A stretch of 64,000 nt of DNA from Anseranas semipalmata (lineage: Eukaryota > Chordata > Aves > Anseriformes > Anseranatidae): NCBI GenBank assembly GCA_013399115.1, contig VXAA01003997.1, forward strand, positions 1,096,349 to 1,160,348, given 5' to 3'. This document shows, piece by piece, positions 24,902 to 36,600 of the stretch (position 1 is its first letter; the number at the start of each line of letters is the position of its first letter). The notes beneath the pieces were generated by a model. That model searched no databases and was not told the origin of the DNA. It saw only the letters and a list, made by a program, of their open reading frames with translations. The position numbers and the translations under genes were made by a program.

Positions 24902-27900
24902 GTGTCCATTCTTAGGATTATTTGCTCACTAAACTATGCAAAGGGCATGAAAGAATCAGTGGTTGTGGCTTTTAGTTGTTACTCCCTTCATGGAAAAGGC
25001 ATTGATTAGCATCCTGTAGCAAAGAAATCATTCCTTTTTGTGAGGACTTGGAATTGGGTCCACCAAAGGGGCTGGGAGTATGTTTGTGTCAGTGGCTATC
25101 GTTCTGCCATGCTATATGTTGACACCAAACTGTCAGCTAAGCCAAGTGACAGCGTGGTAGCGGCAGAAGGGATTTTAAAGCACATAGAGGAGAATATGGT
25201 ATCTTATATTTTCTGCTATTGTTGCTAGGAAAAATGGAGTTCCTATGGAGTGTGATAAAGAGCAAGTCAGCTCTGTGTCACTTCAAAGAACAGGGTGAGG
25301 GTGAGCAGCAGGAGGAAAAGGAGAGCAAAGGAGACTTCAGCATGGCTAGTTAACTTTGCAAATTGCACTTAAGTAACCAGAAAGTGGAAGATCTAAAGAT
25401 AAATAATATTAAGTGCTTTCTTTACAGATTAATCTTGCTACCCAATGTGAAATCTCTCCCCTTACTCCGCTGCATTCTTTAAATTTTTGAGCTCCGTACC
25501 ACAGAATTTCAGGTGGTTCATTGCTGGCCACATTAGTCATTCTGAGCTCATGCTGGTTTTGTCCTTGATAGCAGAAATTCACACCAAAGACACTTAAGTT
25601 GTTGACCCTTTTATTGCTTTTAAAAGTGAATTACCTCAACACTGTAATGCCTCGTAAAGCTTTGTGCAGAATGCTTGTCATCATTCGGCTTTTCTGGAAG
25701 ATAGGTATGCCTGGACCAGGGTTTGGTGCTCTCAGTAAGCTCCGTTCATGTAGTCTTCAAGTTTCTGAGCTAGCTTCTAGTTTCCTAGCGTTTGTAATTT
25801 TGCTGTTCAGGACTGGCTTATATTGATATAATTTTAGCAATTTAAATCCTTCTGCTGTGGAGTAGAGAGAGCAAGCTCATACTGAGATGGTGTGCTGTGT
25901 CCACTTCTACGGACAGAGCAAAGCATCGCAGAACCGGGCGCCAGTGAAGTCCTGCTGCGCTGCGATAGGAGTTCAGTGCAGTTCTTGTCCACCAGTGTAC
26001 AGCGGACTTTAACTTCATCGGTGTTGTTTATCTGTGCTATGTGAAAAAGGAATTTAATTTGCATATTTGTGTTATTAGCTCAAATGTAATTTTGGAAATG
26101 GGGAAGTAGGAATTTATTACTCTGGAAGTGCCTGATCCTGATGTACTAAAAACTGTCATGCGTCGTCTTTGGTGGCTTGTGTTGCCTGCTGCTTATATGA
26201 TCCAGTGCTTCCTATCTACATACCTGTGATTATTATAGTTGAAGCCTTACTTTTACATCTCCCTGAAGTACAGGCAGTGTGCTTTCTAGTTTTGTAGCTG
26301 GGTGGACTTTTTCATTTAAGTAAAAATTGGTATGGGAGAAAAAAGTGATTGCACAAAATTGAGATGCAGTGTAGCTATATAAAAAGAAATGAACAGCCTA
26401 CCAAACTTTTTGAAAATCATCCTTTCTTTGCTGTCATGCTTCACAGGCTCTCCAAAATGTGTAATGAGAGTAACAAAGACCTCTCTCTGCTGCGTCTATA
26501 TTTTTCTTCAGTATTTTATATGCTATTTTCAGATGTGCCCACAGAAAATCAAGCTAGCTATTTTCAAAGTGTTGTCCCCGATGACCTAGTGTTTATTCAT
26601 CTACTTGTATCTTGTTGGCTGAGATAAATTTCACCTGAGGACAGCATCTGCTCACTAATTTGTCACCTTTTCTTTTTCATGCCCTTAAGCTGTTTTGACA
26701 CCAGAGGCTTTGCAAGCTCCATCTCATGAAGCACCAGCAGCCACACGAAATGCTAGGAAAACAAAGTGAACTGAAGCTTAGTGAAAATAGAGTTGTGTAA
26801 TATGGCACTGGTTAGTGGCTGGATGACAGCCACACATGATGACATAGATTTAGTGGCATGCGTAACTGCAAAGAACAAAGGAGTTGATCAGCAACAATAC
26901 TGTATACAAGAAGTGTTACTGTGTATAAATACATATTAAAGCTGTTGCCATAAGCTTGTGATAGAGAGTCAGCGTGCTGTGGTTTAGTCTCCTAATACTC
27001 CTTTTGGAATAACTTTTATTACTCATTTTAGGTTTAGTTTTCTGGGTTGCTAAGTGGCAGTGAAACTGAGAAACACATCCGGCAGTGAAGTAATTGCCCT
27101 GGTTGAAGACGCTTGCAGCTTTTTAGAGAATAAAATATCATCCAGATGATGAATAAAAACAATTCCTCCTCACATAAATGAAGCAAAATAACAAATGTAT
27201 TGTGTTTTGCTTCTGTTCTCTGTCTTTGCATTGCAGTATGATATGGAAAGGCAACTCTCTTCCTACCGGCTTTATAAAACTTATTGAAGAAGTGGCAGGC
27301 ATTTTTTTTAGCAATCATTAGGAGGATACAGCTGTGTTTTTCCTTTAAGGTGCTTAGCTCTAACTTTTGGGCCCTTGCGCTACAGGAAATCACAATGTGC
27401 TGACATTGCAGAAGTGAACAGGTAACTCTTCAAGGTACCCTGCTTTCTCCTGAACTGCCGGAGTGTGTTTGTCCATACCTGTGACACGGTTCAGTTCTGA
27501 ACACCCATTCTCTGTGGCATGAAAGCTGATGGGCTGGAGATCTGCTCCCCCCATTTTCCAGTTTTCTGTACCTGGCTGCAGATTTACAGCTTGCTTTTTT
27601 TTTTTTTTTCCAGTGAAGCTCAGCAATGAAGCTCAGCAGCAGCAGCATAAGTGCTACCCTCTGTATGTCAGTGTTTTCAGAGTTTCATCCAGCAGTCACT
27701 GGAGGCTTTTTCCCAGATATGTAAGAAGATGAACTGGTGGGAACAGAACTGTGCTCAGATCATATTCATAACATTAACATAGGCCTGTGAAGCATGCAAT
27801 GGTTTTGTGCTATCGTGGTTAAACACGCAATTTCCATGTGTATGCATGCATATACATGTGTGTGCATCTGCTAAGAAACCGAGCTCTGAATTCCTCTTGG

Positions 27901-30171
27901 AAAAGATGGATACAGCTGCTTGCTCCTCTCAGCCCCCTTTTGGGTTTATCTTTGACATCTATAATGTCATCTTCACTCTTATTTTTAGTTTCCAGCCTTT
28001 CTCTGTTGAACTTTTCATACATTTTAATTGGCTAAACCGGGAAACTTGTAGCTGATGAATGTTTCCCCTCTGCAGCTGAAGCATCTAGAATGGGCATAAG
28101 CCTTTCCATGCCTCATTTACTTCCAGTTCCTTTTTAAACAGATATGCACTGTTTCTAGACCTTCCTGTCTTTCCTCACCTGCTGTCAGTTCTTGTTGTAC
28201 CTCTTGCTGGATGAATTGTTGTTCCAGCTGTACATTTGCATTTCATGATTTTATTCGTGCAGCCAGATATTATGTATGAAACCTTCCTACATCAGCAGTA
28301 ATGACAGCAATACCCATGGGATAGCTTTTGGCAGGTCGATTCTTACTTCAATTGTGTTAACAGTTTTGGTACTGCTCCCTGGTGAACGCGGATGTTCAAC
28401 AAACATAAAAAGATCGACTTCCACAGCTGGAATGTTTGATGTTGCTTTAGGTTGAGGAATGAAATAAAATGTCTGTCGTCTTTCTTTTTTCCTGCACAGA
28501 GGTCTTCCCCTGTGAGTCAAGTCTTTATGAAGTAGCTCTTCCTATTCCTTTCTATACTGTACTCTATTCTGCGGATGAAATAAATGTCAGTTTTGATGTT
28601 CTGAGTCTATAGTTCATCCCAAATGGTAATGGTTACGTTGTCATGATTTCCCTCAGTCCCAGCAGATCAAGATTAGACATGATTCCCTATGATTAGAGGT
28701 AGTTTAGATGATTAGAGGTCATTTCCTTCTGGCAAATTGTGTCTGGTTTCTACTGAAGTATGAGGGCGACCCAGTGCCTTGTTCTACTTTATGCATTTGA
28801 ATAAAATGTGACTTGACTTTCAGAGTATGGGGGGGTAAAGTTTGTAAACTGTCATACCAGTTTGTGGGAGAAGCTCCTTCATATTTAAAAAACAATATGC
28901 TTATAATTAAGTGAGGGATTAGGTTTTAGGCTTTGTATTTGCATTTTAATTCAAAAAAGTGTTGTCCTCTCTCTAAGACTGTGTGTAGCCACAACCAGCA
29001 TTTGTGAAGCTGGTGCAGCCACTAATCCCGTGGGAAAGTGACAAACTTGTCAGCTTTTATAAATTGCTGTCGTTATGACAGGAAACTGGGAGGGGAAGGG
29101 TCTTGTATGTGAATGGAACAGCAAGGAGAAAACTGGTACGTAAGGACAGATGTGTCCCCAAGCCGCTATTCTTCTATGGTGGAAGCAACGCCCAGAGCGA
29201 GGGACTTGCTGAAAGATTGGATGCAAGCCATGAGAACTCTATAAGCATCCGGTAAATGTTTTGGCTGGATGAGGAGAAGACCTCCTGGAGGACAATTGAA
29301 AACAAGGCAGGCCTTTTGTTTTGTTTTGTTTCTGTTCAGTTCTTTCTAAACACAGCAACTATTTTTATATATTTGTTGGTGGTAATAACAAGTATTCTTT
29401 ACCTTATTCTTTACCTACACATCATCTGTTGAGAATTATTTGAGGATGAGTGGCAAGCCATTGTCAACATGGCAGTGAGTCATACCCAGGGCTTCGGTCA
29501 TGCTTTTGGCATCCGGCAGCCTCAGGCAAGATTAGGATTCCTAGATGGTTCCTCGATGGTCAGCCTCTAAGCAGCAGAGGCCAGCTTAAGAGCTCGCAAT
29601 GCAGAACCTACAGCTTGGTCCCAGCATCCCTGACAGGGATGAGTGTGTGCCTAAACTGTAGCGTCCACCGGGTTTGTATTCACGCTCACAGTTGACTTCA
29701 TGATGTGAAATATCATTTCATGTGATGAGGAGTATTGTGGTGTGTGTCTGAAGGGCTACAACTTAAGCGAGTGCTTCCAGTTGGATTTGCTTATTCCGTG
29801 AAGGTGAGACGTTAAAGGGCAGAAGTTCAAGCCCAATACAAAATTTTTAACATGGTGCAAAAAAGCAGCAAAAACACAGAGTTCATGTAAATACAGTAGT
29901 TCTAAAATTCAGAATGCTTTAGGATAAAATTTTGCAAACATTCTGCAGGTTTCATTGTTGTTTCTGGGTATTCTTACCTCTAAGCAACAGCTCTGTTATA
30001 ATCTGTAAGTGCAAATACTCTGATGTGTTAAATAGCTCAATGAAATGGGAAGGGGGAACCTCACTGATGTACACGACTTAGCCCTTTGGCAATTCCTATA
30101 ACGTTCTGATGTTTCCTTTGCAGCAGATGCTTTAACTGTATGCTACGAATTGCCCTTGAAAAGTACACCTT

Positions 30172-30213
30172 CTAACGTATGCCACTCTTTTGTTTCCCCC
30201 TATTTTTTTGCAG
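30172..30213 (+). other. LIMCH1: Branch-point candidate, pyrimidine tract and 3' splice site of the LIMCH1 exon at 30214
   Basis: CTAAC at 30172-30176 fits the vertebrate branch consensus yUnAy and places its A 39 nt before the exon. It is followed by a pyrimidine-rich tract (tttccccctattttttt) and gcag at 30210-30213. The cag edge is the only one that gives the phase-0 CH-domain reading. The branch point is a prediction; the acceptor is well supported by the protein match. Confidence 0.85.
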
Positions 30214-30284
30214 CAAGTGACAGGCAGAAGTTTTGGTGAGAAAGACTTCCGTTCTGGATTAGAAAACGGCATTCTTCTGTGTGA
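30214..30284 (+). CDS. LIMCH1: LIMCH1 coding exon, start of the calponin-homology domain (exon 2 by homology)
   Basis: The 71-nt exon reads, in phase 0, [12 protein letters not shown] then [11 protein letters not shown], plus two bases (GA) of a split Glu codon. This is the first part of a single calponin-homology (CH) domain; the LENGILLC core matches the CH helix that carries the conserved Leu and Cys positions. From memory of the family, vertebrate LIMCH1 has the same block after a short N-terminal exon ending near WIE. The close paralogue LMO7 differs here (AVTEKNF, LENGVLLCDL), which favours LIMCH1. LIMCH1 is an actin- and non-muscle-myosin-II-associated cytoplasmic protein that promotes stress fibres and focal adhesions, with a CH domain at the N-terminus and a LIM domain at the C-terminus. 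The exon is bounded by a long pyrimidine tract with cag and by a consensus gtaagt donor. It joins in frame to the exon at 42914. The call is firm; the exon number is inferred from the human gene. Confidence 0.93.
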
Positions 30285-30290
30285 GTAAGT
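30285..30290 (+). other. LIMCH1: 5' splice site (gtaagt) after the LIMCH1 exon at 30214-30284
   Basis: A gtgagt four bases upstream is an alternative donor-like hexamer. Only cutting before gtaagt leaves the GA that joins the G of the next exon to give Glu and keeps the CH-domain frame. The two overlapping donors form gtgagtaagt; use of the upstream one would shift the frame. Confidence 0.88.
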
Positions 30291-33200
30291 AACACTTACA
30301 GCTTTGAGCCTTGAATACATTCTTGACTACAGATGAAATGAACCTCAGCTAGTATGTCTGTTGGTTTCCTTTTGCAAGTTATGACATTGTGCGCACTGGT
30401 ATTTCACTGCAGCATCCTTTCAGTGCTGACGCTATTGTTATGGTGAGGATTGAAATGTGGCTTAAAGAAAACAGGTTTTGCAGAGTGCTTCCCTCACTCC
30501 ACCCTAGCTCCTTAGTTGAGTTATGTAAAATGAAAATGATGTTTGCTTTTTGGTTTCCTTTTATTTAAAGATGTTAACCACAGATTGGTGAATGGTGTTC
30601 CACACCTGCCTGCAGACGTCTCTGCTGCAGTGAAGTGTTTTGGAGCAACTCCAGGACCAAGCGCTGTCAAGAGTTAACCATCTGAACAGCATCAATACTC
30701 AGCTGCTTTTATAGCTTCTGGAAAGTTTAAGCATCCTCTGAATTTTACCTAAAGGTGTATTTGAATGATGTGTTTTGTAATTTTTGGACAAGAGATGCAA
30801 GTTAACTTTTGCATGTTTCTCTCTGTGGTTTTAGCAGCAATTTTTTTGGCAGAGTCTTCCAAAAGCACGTTGTGGCCTTGGCTGCCAAAGCTGATGACTT
30901 CTAAGAGAAATTTGGAAGTGTGCCCTAATGCCCCTAGTGCTTTGAAAATCCCATGCAGGATGTCAGGAGTTTGGGAGAATCTGCTGGCCTGAATCATCTG
31001 TATGGATAGATTTCTTTCCCTGGGCAGGCAGGTTTGTCACTGAAATTGGTAAAAGCTGTCTTTGCACACTAGAAGGATGAAGCTTGGGCAGAACTGAATG
31101 CATATTGAAATTTATGAATGATATCTCCTGAGATGTTTCGCTGGAACATTGCAGCTGCTGTTTGTTTTATTCTATGAAAGGTGCTGGAACTTGGAGTCTG
31201 TTTTCAGCAGTATGGTTGATCTAATATCCTGTAAGTCAACCGTAGGTAGCTTACAATAGCTTTGAAACTTGTGTAAATACTGTTGTATATCTCCCTGGTG
31301 CCATTAATCAGACACCTTGAACTTTAGCTGTTAAAGTGGAAAAAGGCAGAAAGGAAGTGATATGATCTTGTTTGATTGGAGTTGCATGTCTTTGCTGAGG
31401 AGTGGCTTTGGGAGGAGGGAAGTAGTTGTTATTGTTGATCAAATGTTGTGTAACTCGGAAGGAGCACGGTGTTCACCTCTCTGTACATAGGGGTTGCCTC
31501 TTGCACAAGATCTCACTCCCCTGTGTGTTCAGTGGAAGTACTGTGTGCTGAGTCACTTCTCAGTGCTCTTTAAATGTTAAGGTTGAATTGTGTTGCATGA
31601 AAAGTAAGGGATGTGTATTTCAATAAACCGTGTTTTTCTAACCTTATCTGCAAGTACACAGATGTAGTCTGATTTAAATGCTGTAGATGGAAAGCTTAAC
31701 TAATGTTTTGCTAACAAAATACATAAATATGTATTTCTTAGGAAGCTGTGAGCTCCAGTAGCAAGCAGGCCAAGGGACAACACTTGGTTATACTGCTAAC
31801 TTGCTCTGTGATGTTGGGCAAATTGCTTGTCCTTGTTCGCCACCTGTGGATCAGTGCAAAGCAGTCTGAAGGGATCTGTGTCCTCAGCCTCAAACCTGAG
31901 AGGCTGTGATGTCTGTATTGCATGTGGCACCTGGCAGCTGTGGTTAGTGGATAAAATGCTAGTAGGCTGCAGAGCATTAACCAGAGCTACCACTTAGGCC
32001 TTCAAGTTTGGCTTTCTGGTGATGAAGAATTTATGAGGCCAACGATAACAGTTTGCTCCTTACTGCATCCGAGTCCACTGTAAGAACTCAAAAGAAATTT
32101 GGAGGTGTAACACTGAGAGCTCTTAATGCATCTTTGAAAAGTACAGGCTTTGGCAGGTGAAGCACTGATAGTTAATTTTTTTATTTCTTGCTCAGTGAAG
32201 CGCTGCTATTAAAGCTGCCACAGGCAATATTGACTTTGTAGATAGGAGTTTTCTGGCTTATCAGAAACTTCACCTGGGTACCTCATGAACAAAATCTGGC
32301 AGTATTCAGGCTCTCTCTTCCAAACTGTTGTGCTTTTATCACAGCTCAACAAGTAGATGAAAACTGCATCTCAAAGTCTCTGATAAGCTGCAGAAGGCGA
32401 GAAAGGAATTACAGGTGTCTTAGGTTTCTGAAGATGGAAGAAGTCATTACGTTTGGTCTGGTTTATCTGACTTGTTGCTTGAAAGTTTTAGGAAAAAGCT
32501 AAACTTGCCTCAGTTCGTCTCCCCAGGACAACAGTAATCGCTAGTGTCATAAGCTGACAGCTCATAGCCAGACACTTGTGTGGGTGATGCCCATGTGAGC
32601 ATGGAGCTGTGCTTACTTTCACGTGGCTGTTTCAGTGTTCTTGTTGCCTGTTGTGTTTTGAGATCCTGATGGATCCCAGCAGCTAGAAGACTGGGAACTG
32701 ATGTCAGCAGGTGGATACAGCCACTAAGCCCTGGGTCTCCTGAACAGGTCTCAAGCTACCCTTGGACCCTGCAGACTTTTTGCACAAAAAAGGGAGGAGC
32801 AGAGAGGTAGGCACCATGCCAGAGTCGTCTGCTAAAAGTCAGACTAGCCATGTGCAAAATGACACAGGGGGAGGTCTTTGTCTGCAGCAGGTTGCTGGAG
32901 CCTTACACACAGTAATGCCAGGCCTCCCTCCAGCTGATTGCAATGTCTGTGGCCTATGCTTCTTCAGGTGCAGGTTCCTGTTTCAGCAAGGCACTAACAG
33001 GAGTCTTTCCCTCTTCTCTCTTATCTGCTCCTTCAAGGGATATTTCAGAATCCATAGTGGCACTTGCCTTCTCCTGCAAGCTGTTTGCAGCATTTGCCTT
33101 CCCAGCTGTCAAACCCTTGGCTCATAAATCTCTCCCAGCTGTGGTTCTGGTAATTAGCAGACTACTGCGATGTGAACGCTTGAGGTACTACTGTAGCAGT

Positions 33201-33965
33201 CCCTTGTAAACTCAGGCAGACATCACTACACTGGTTATAAATCATTCATTCACATCTAGCAACTATGCACATATTTCAATACATGAAAACTAATGCAACT
33301 ATGCCATGCCAAAAGCTTGGACTCTTGGGAGAGATGTCTTGTGCACCGACAGCCTGACTAGCGGGGAAGCCTTACACTCCTGAGCTAGCCACAGGCACCC
33401 GCGAGCCCTCGTGCCCGATGCCCTGGTGGTGTTTACACGGTTGCTGCCATCTAGATCTGGCCTCATTATGACACTTTTATAGCTCGCCGCACTCAGCTCA
33501 GGAACATATTTAAACAATGCAGGATGCCATCAAGCCGCACGCTGACAGATGAGGGTAACACAAGCCCTTCCTTCTTGCTGGGTTTGAAAGCCCACTTGTG
33601 CAGTTTCCCTGACAGTACCAGCTCTGATTGTTCACCCAGCTGTGCTTAGAAGCCAGTGACTACTACTTCTGTTTTCCTTAAATGATTTCATAGCTTTTTA
33701 GCATAGCTGTCTGACATCGGTGCAGATGGTGATTTCAGCAAGGGGCATCAGAAATAGAGGCAACTCTTTCTCTGTTCTTGCTTTGTGTATTAAATTGTTG
33801 TATGCAAAGACTGAGGAGCTTCCTGGCTATGCTTCTGCATGCGTGGGCAATGTGCCCTCCTGGGGACATGATGGAAAGCTATATGAGGGAGGAATACAAC
33901 ATCAATAGCAGCAAATATCTCTAGGAATCCTGAATTTCTGTTCCAGCATGCATTCTTTTTTTCTT

Positions 33966-33988
33966 ATTTATTTATTTGTTTGTTTATT
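33966..33988. repeat. (TTTA)n/(TTTG)n tetranucleotide repeat
   Basis: Three TTTA-type units pass into TTTG units. Confidence 0.85.
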
Positions 33989-36582
33989 ACTGTTATATAG
34001 CTTTAATATTTAGGTTTGACCCAGATATCATAAGAAGCTAGGATTAATCAAGAAAAAAATAGATCTGTTTTTTGCAGGGCTTAGGTGTTCCTATTCTATG
34101 GATTCAGACATCTGAATGAAGGTTGATTGCAACAAAAAAAGTATATGCTGTCTCCCTCCACCTGTCCCACTGATATGGTTGGTTCTGTCGCTTTACTGAA
34201 GCAGTAGATAAGGAAGTAGAAGTTGCTTTTATTTCTAATCATGTAACAATTGTTATTAGTAAGCTTAAAATTATTGTGAAGACAAAGATGCATACGTCTT
34301 CTTGTAACCTTGCCCAGTTGTTAATTGCTCTAATATCCTTGGAGGTGTGTTTTTAAGGAGAGCAGTTCCTTTCTGTTCTCCCTGCTTTCCACCTCCCCTT
34401 GCCCTGCCCTGCTGCTGCAGCTTCTCTCCTTTCACGTTGGGCATTCAGCAGTGTGAGTGGTCTCCGTGGGGATGTGAGACTTGGAAAATCCAAGTTATTT
34501 ACTTGCCTTGATATGACTATCAAAGGGTTGAAGGCTCCTAGTAAGTAGGGAAATATACCTATAAGCATTTATGATAAGCAAATGGAATCATATTTTCTCT
34601 CAAGCTTTTTCTGAAATCAAGCTGTATGAGGAGTCCAGCCACCCTAAAAGTTTTCATTAGTGTAATGAGAGTCTAATGCCGGGAGTAGGATCAAAACATA
34701 AAGTTATGAAAGAGTAACAACAATTGGGATGTGGACTGTAGGCAAAGGACTTTAAACTCAAACCAAATCCAGATGCAGATATCTGCACAAGTGATTTGGC
34801 TTTGCAGTGAAGTCCAGCAGTGTCGTGATAGTGTGTAATACCATGAGTTCTATATGTAGAACAGTTTATCTGTGTGTCTGCTTTATGTTTGTATGTAAAT
34901 CAATTTATAGCAGTAAATGCAGCCATAATACATCTTTGATTTTTCTCAAACATGAAAGTTCTAACAAATATTTAACTTCATACCTTGGGAAGCCATGGCA
35001 TAAATACATAAAAGTGAAAGAGTAATAACCGGATGTGATTGAAGATAGATGTCACTTGCAGATGCAGTTCTGGATGCTAGTTTATGAGCATTTTCCCAAA
35101 CTTTTCTTTCTTTTTTTTTTCCAAGGCATTTATTTTGTAGATTAGCACATGGTATGATGTAGCTTAGTAAAACGTGCAGAAATGATGCTTATTGTTTGTA
35201 GTCAGCATTCTTTGACTCTATAAACTTTTATGTATTCTTTGAACAAGCATATATAAAGGTGGTTTATTGCTTTTAAGTAATCTTGGCAAAATTGGCTATG
35301 TACAGTGAGTTAAGGGAAAAGTTTTACTCCTTTTCTCATGCAGGAAAATATCTAGGAAAGGTACTTCCCTTCAGTCATGCCTGTTAGGAATATGTGCTCT
35401 TAAATAAAACCTACAATCCTTATTGTACTTTAACTTTGAAAAAGTGAGAAGTTAGTCATGCATGTTGATTATTTTAATAGTATTTAAAGAAAAAAGTGTC
35501 GCTATAAATCTACGTGAGCTGAAAGTGATTGTTATCAAGAATTAATTGATGAAATTTATCATTTACTCTTATGAGAATAATTTTCTGCTATAAATAAGAA
35601 ATCTTCTTGGCTTGTGTTCTTTATGTCTGTGGTGATGAATGAGCTGCTTATTCTCAGAGAGCAGAGTTTCTTTGGGCTTGCATCATGGTTATGGTGCATC
35701 TGACCAAGCTTTGGGCTGACATGAATGCTGTTTTCAGTAAGGGCTGGATATGTGCCAGATCAGTGCAAGTATAATGCTATGGAATAGTAAAACGTTTTCT
35801 TCCGTTAGGTGTGGAACTTGACTTCAGAGCAGCTTTAATTGTATATATGGTATTTCAGTTGTTTGGCTGTTTAAAAATCAGATTGTTTCTGCAAGTTAAT
35901 GTCATTTATTCAAAATTGCCCTGCCACTTATGGAGACCTGGCAGGGGAAAACAAGTACGCAGTCATCTTTGTAGACTGCAGGATTCTGATATGTTATTTT
36001 ACTTATCTGCCAGTGGTATGGGCCTGGCATCAATTCAGCACTTGGCTGCGTAGTGTACAGTGCAGAGACTCTTGTCTTGCCAGCTACCTCACCGGAGAAG
36101 TTAGTGGCTGCCCAGCCCCTTACGCTTAATTAAGCTTTGTTTGAATTTGCTATTCCTGGAAACTCAGAAGGTATTTGAGTTTCATAGACATACTTGAAGT
36201 TTTACACGTGATCCGTGCCTTGAGGTAAGGAGAGATCGGTGTTCTCCTGCGGTTTTCAGGCTGTGTATTGTAAAGCCAAAACATTATCGGCGTCATGGAT
36301 TTGGCATGTCTCCAATTTAGAGAGACGGGCCCCAAGGCTCATTAAGCATTAAGATTTAGGGTCATGTGAGGACATTTGAAACAGTTTTATATGAATCCAG
36401 AGTTTTTAATCTTTAAGTTTTATTACCATGTTAAAATGAAGAGCTATTTATTTGTATAGTTTAGGTGAGGGGTCAAGGGTAACGTAAACTGTAATGCTCA
36501 GCTGTGTGCATGAGAAGGGGAGAATGGCCATTGAGGGGCATGCTTGAGTACAACTAGAATGGCCTGGCTTTGTATTTATGTT

Positions 36583-36600
36583 AAAAAAAAAAAAAAAAAA
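36583..36600. repeat. (A)18 homopolymer
   Basis: Eighteen consecutive A. I see no recognisable retrocopy upstream of it and no target duplication. Confidence 0.9.

Larger units (their letters stand above)
446..30213 (+). other. LIMCH1: 5' flanking intron of LIMCH1 (partial; at least 30 kb, probably intron 1)
   Basis: I saw no exon in this stretch that encodes the expected LIMCH1 N-terminus ending near WIE, so it is most simply the first intron, with exon 1 left of the window. If exon 1 was missed, the leftmost part would be upstream of the gene. It holds a CR1 piece at 4510-4985, three CpG-rich patches near 10.9, 19.3 and 20.9 kb, a gap in an (AT)n tract at 21.65 kb, short microsatellites, and candidate but unproven exons at 16778 and 18709. 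The rest (446-4509, 4986-10750, 11100-16770, 21745-30170) is A+T-rich sequence in which I see no gene or RNA. Confidence 0.75.
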
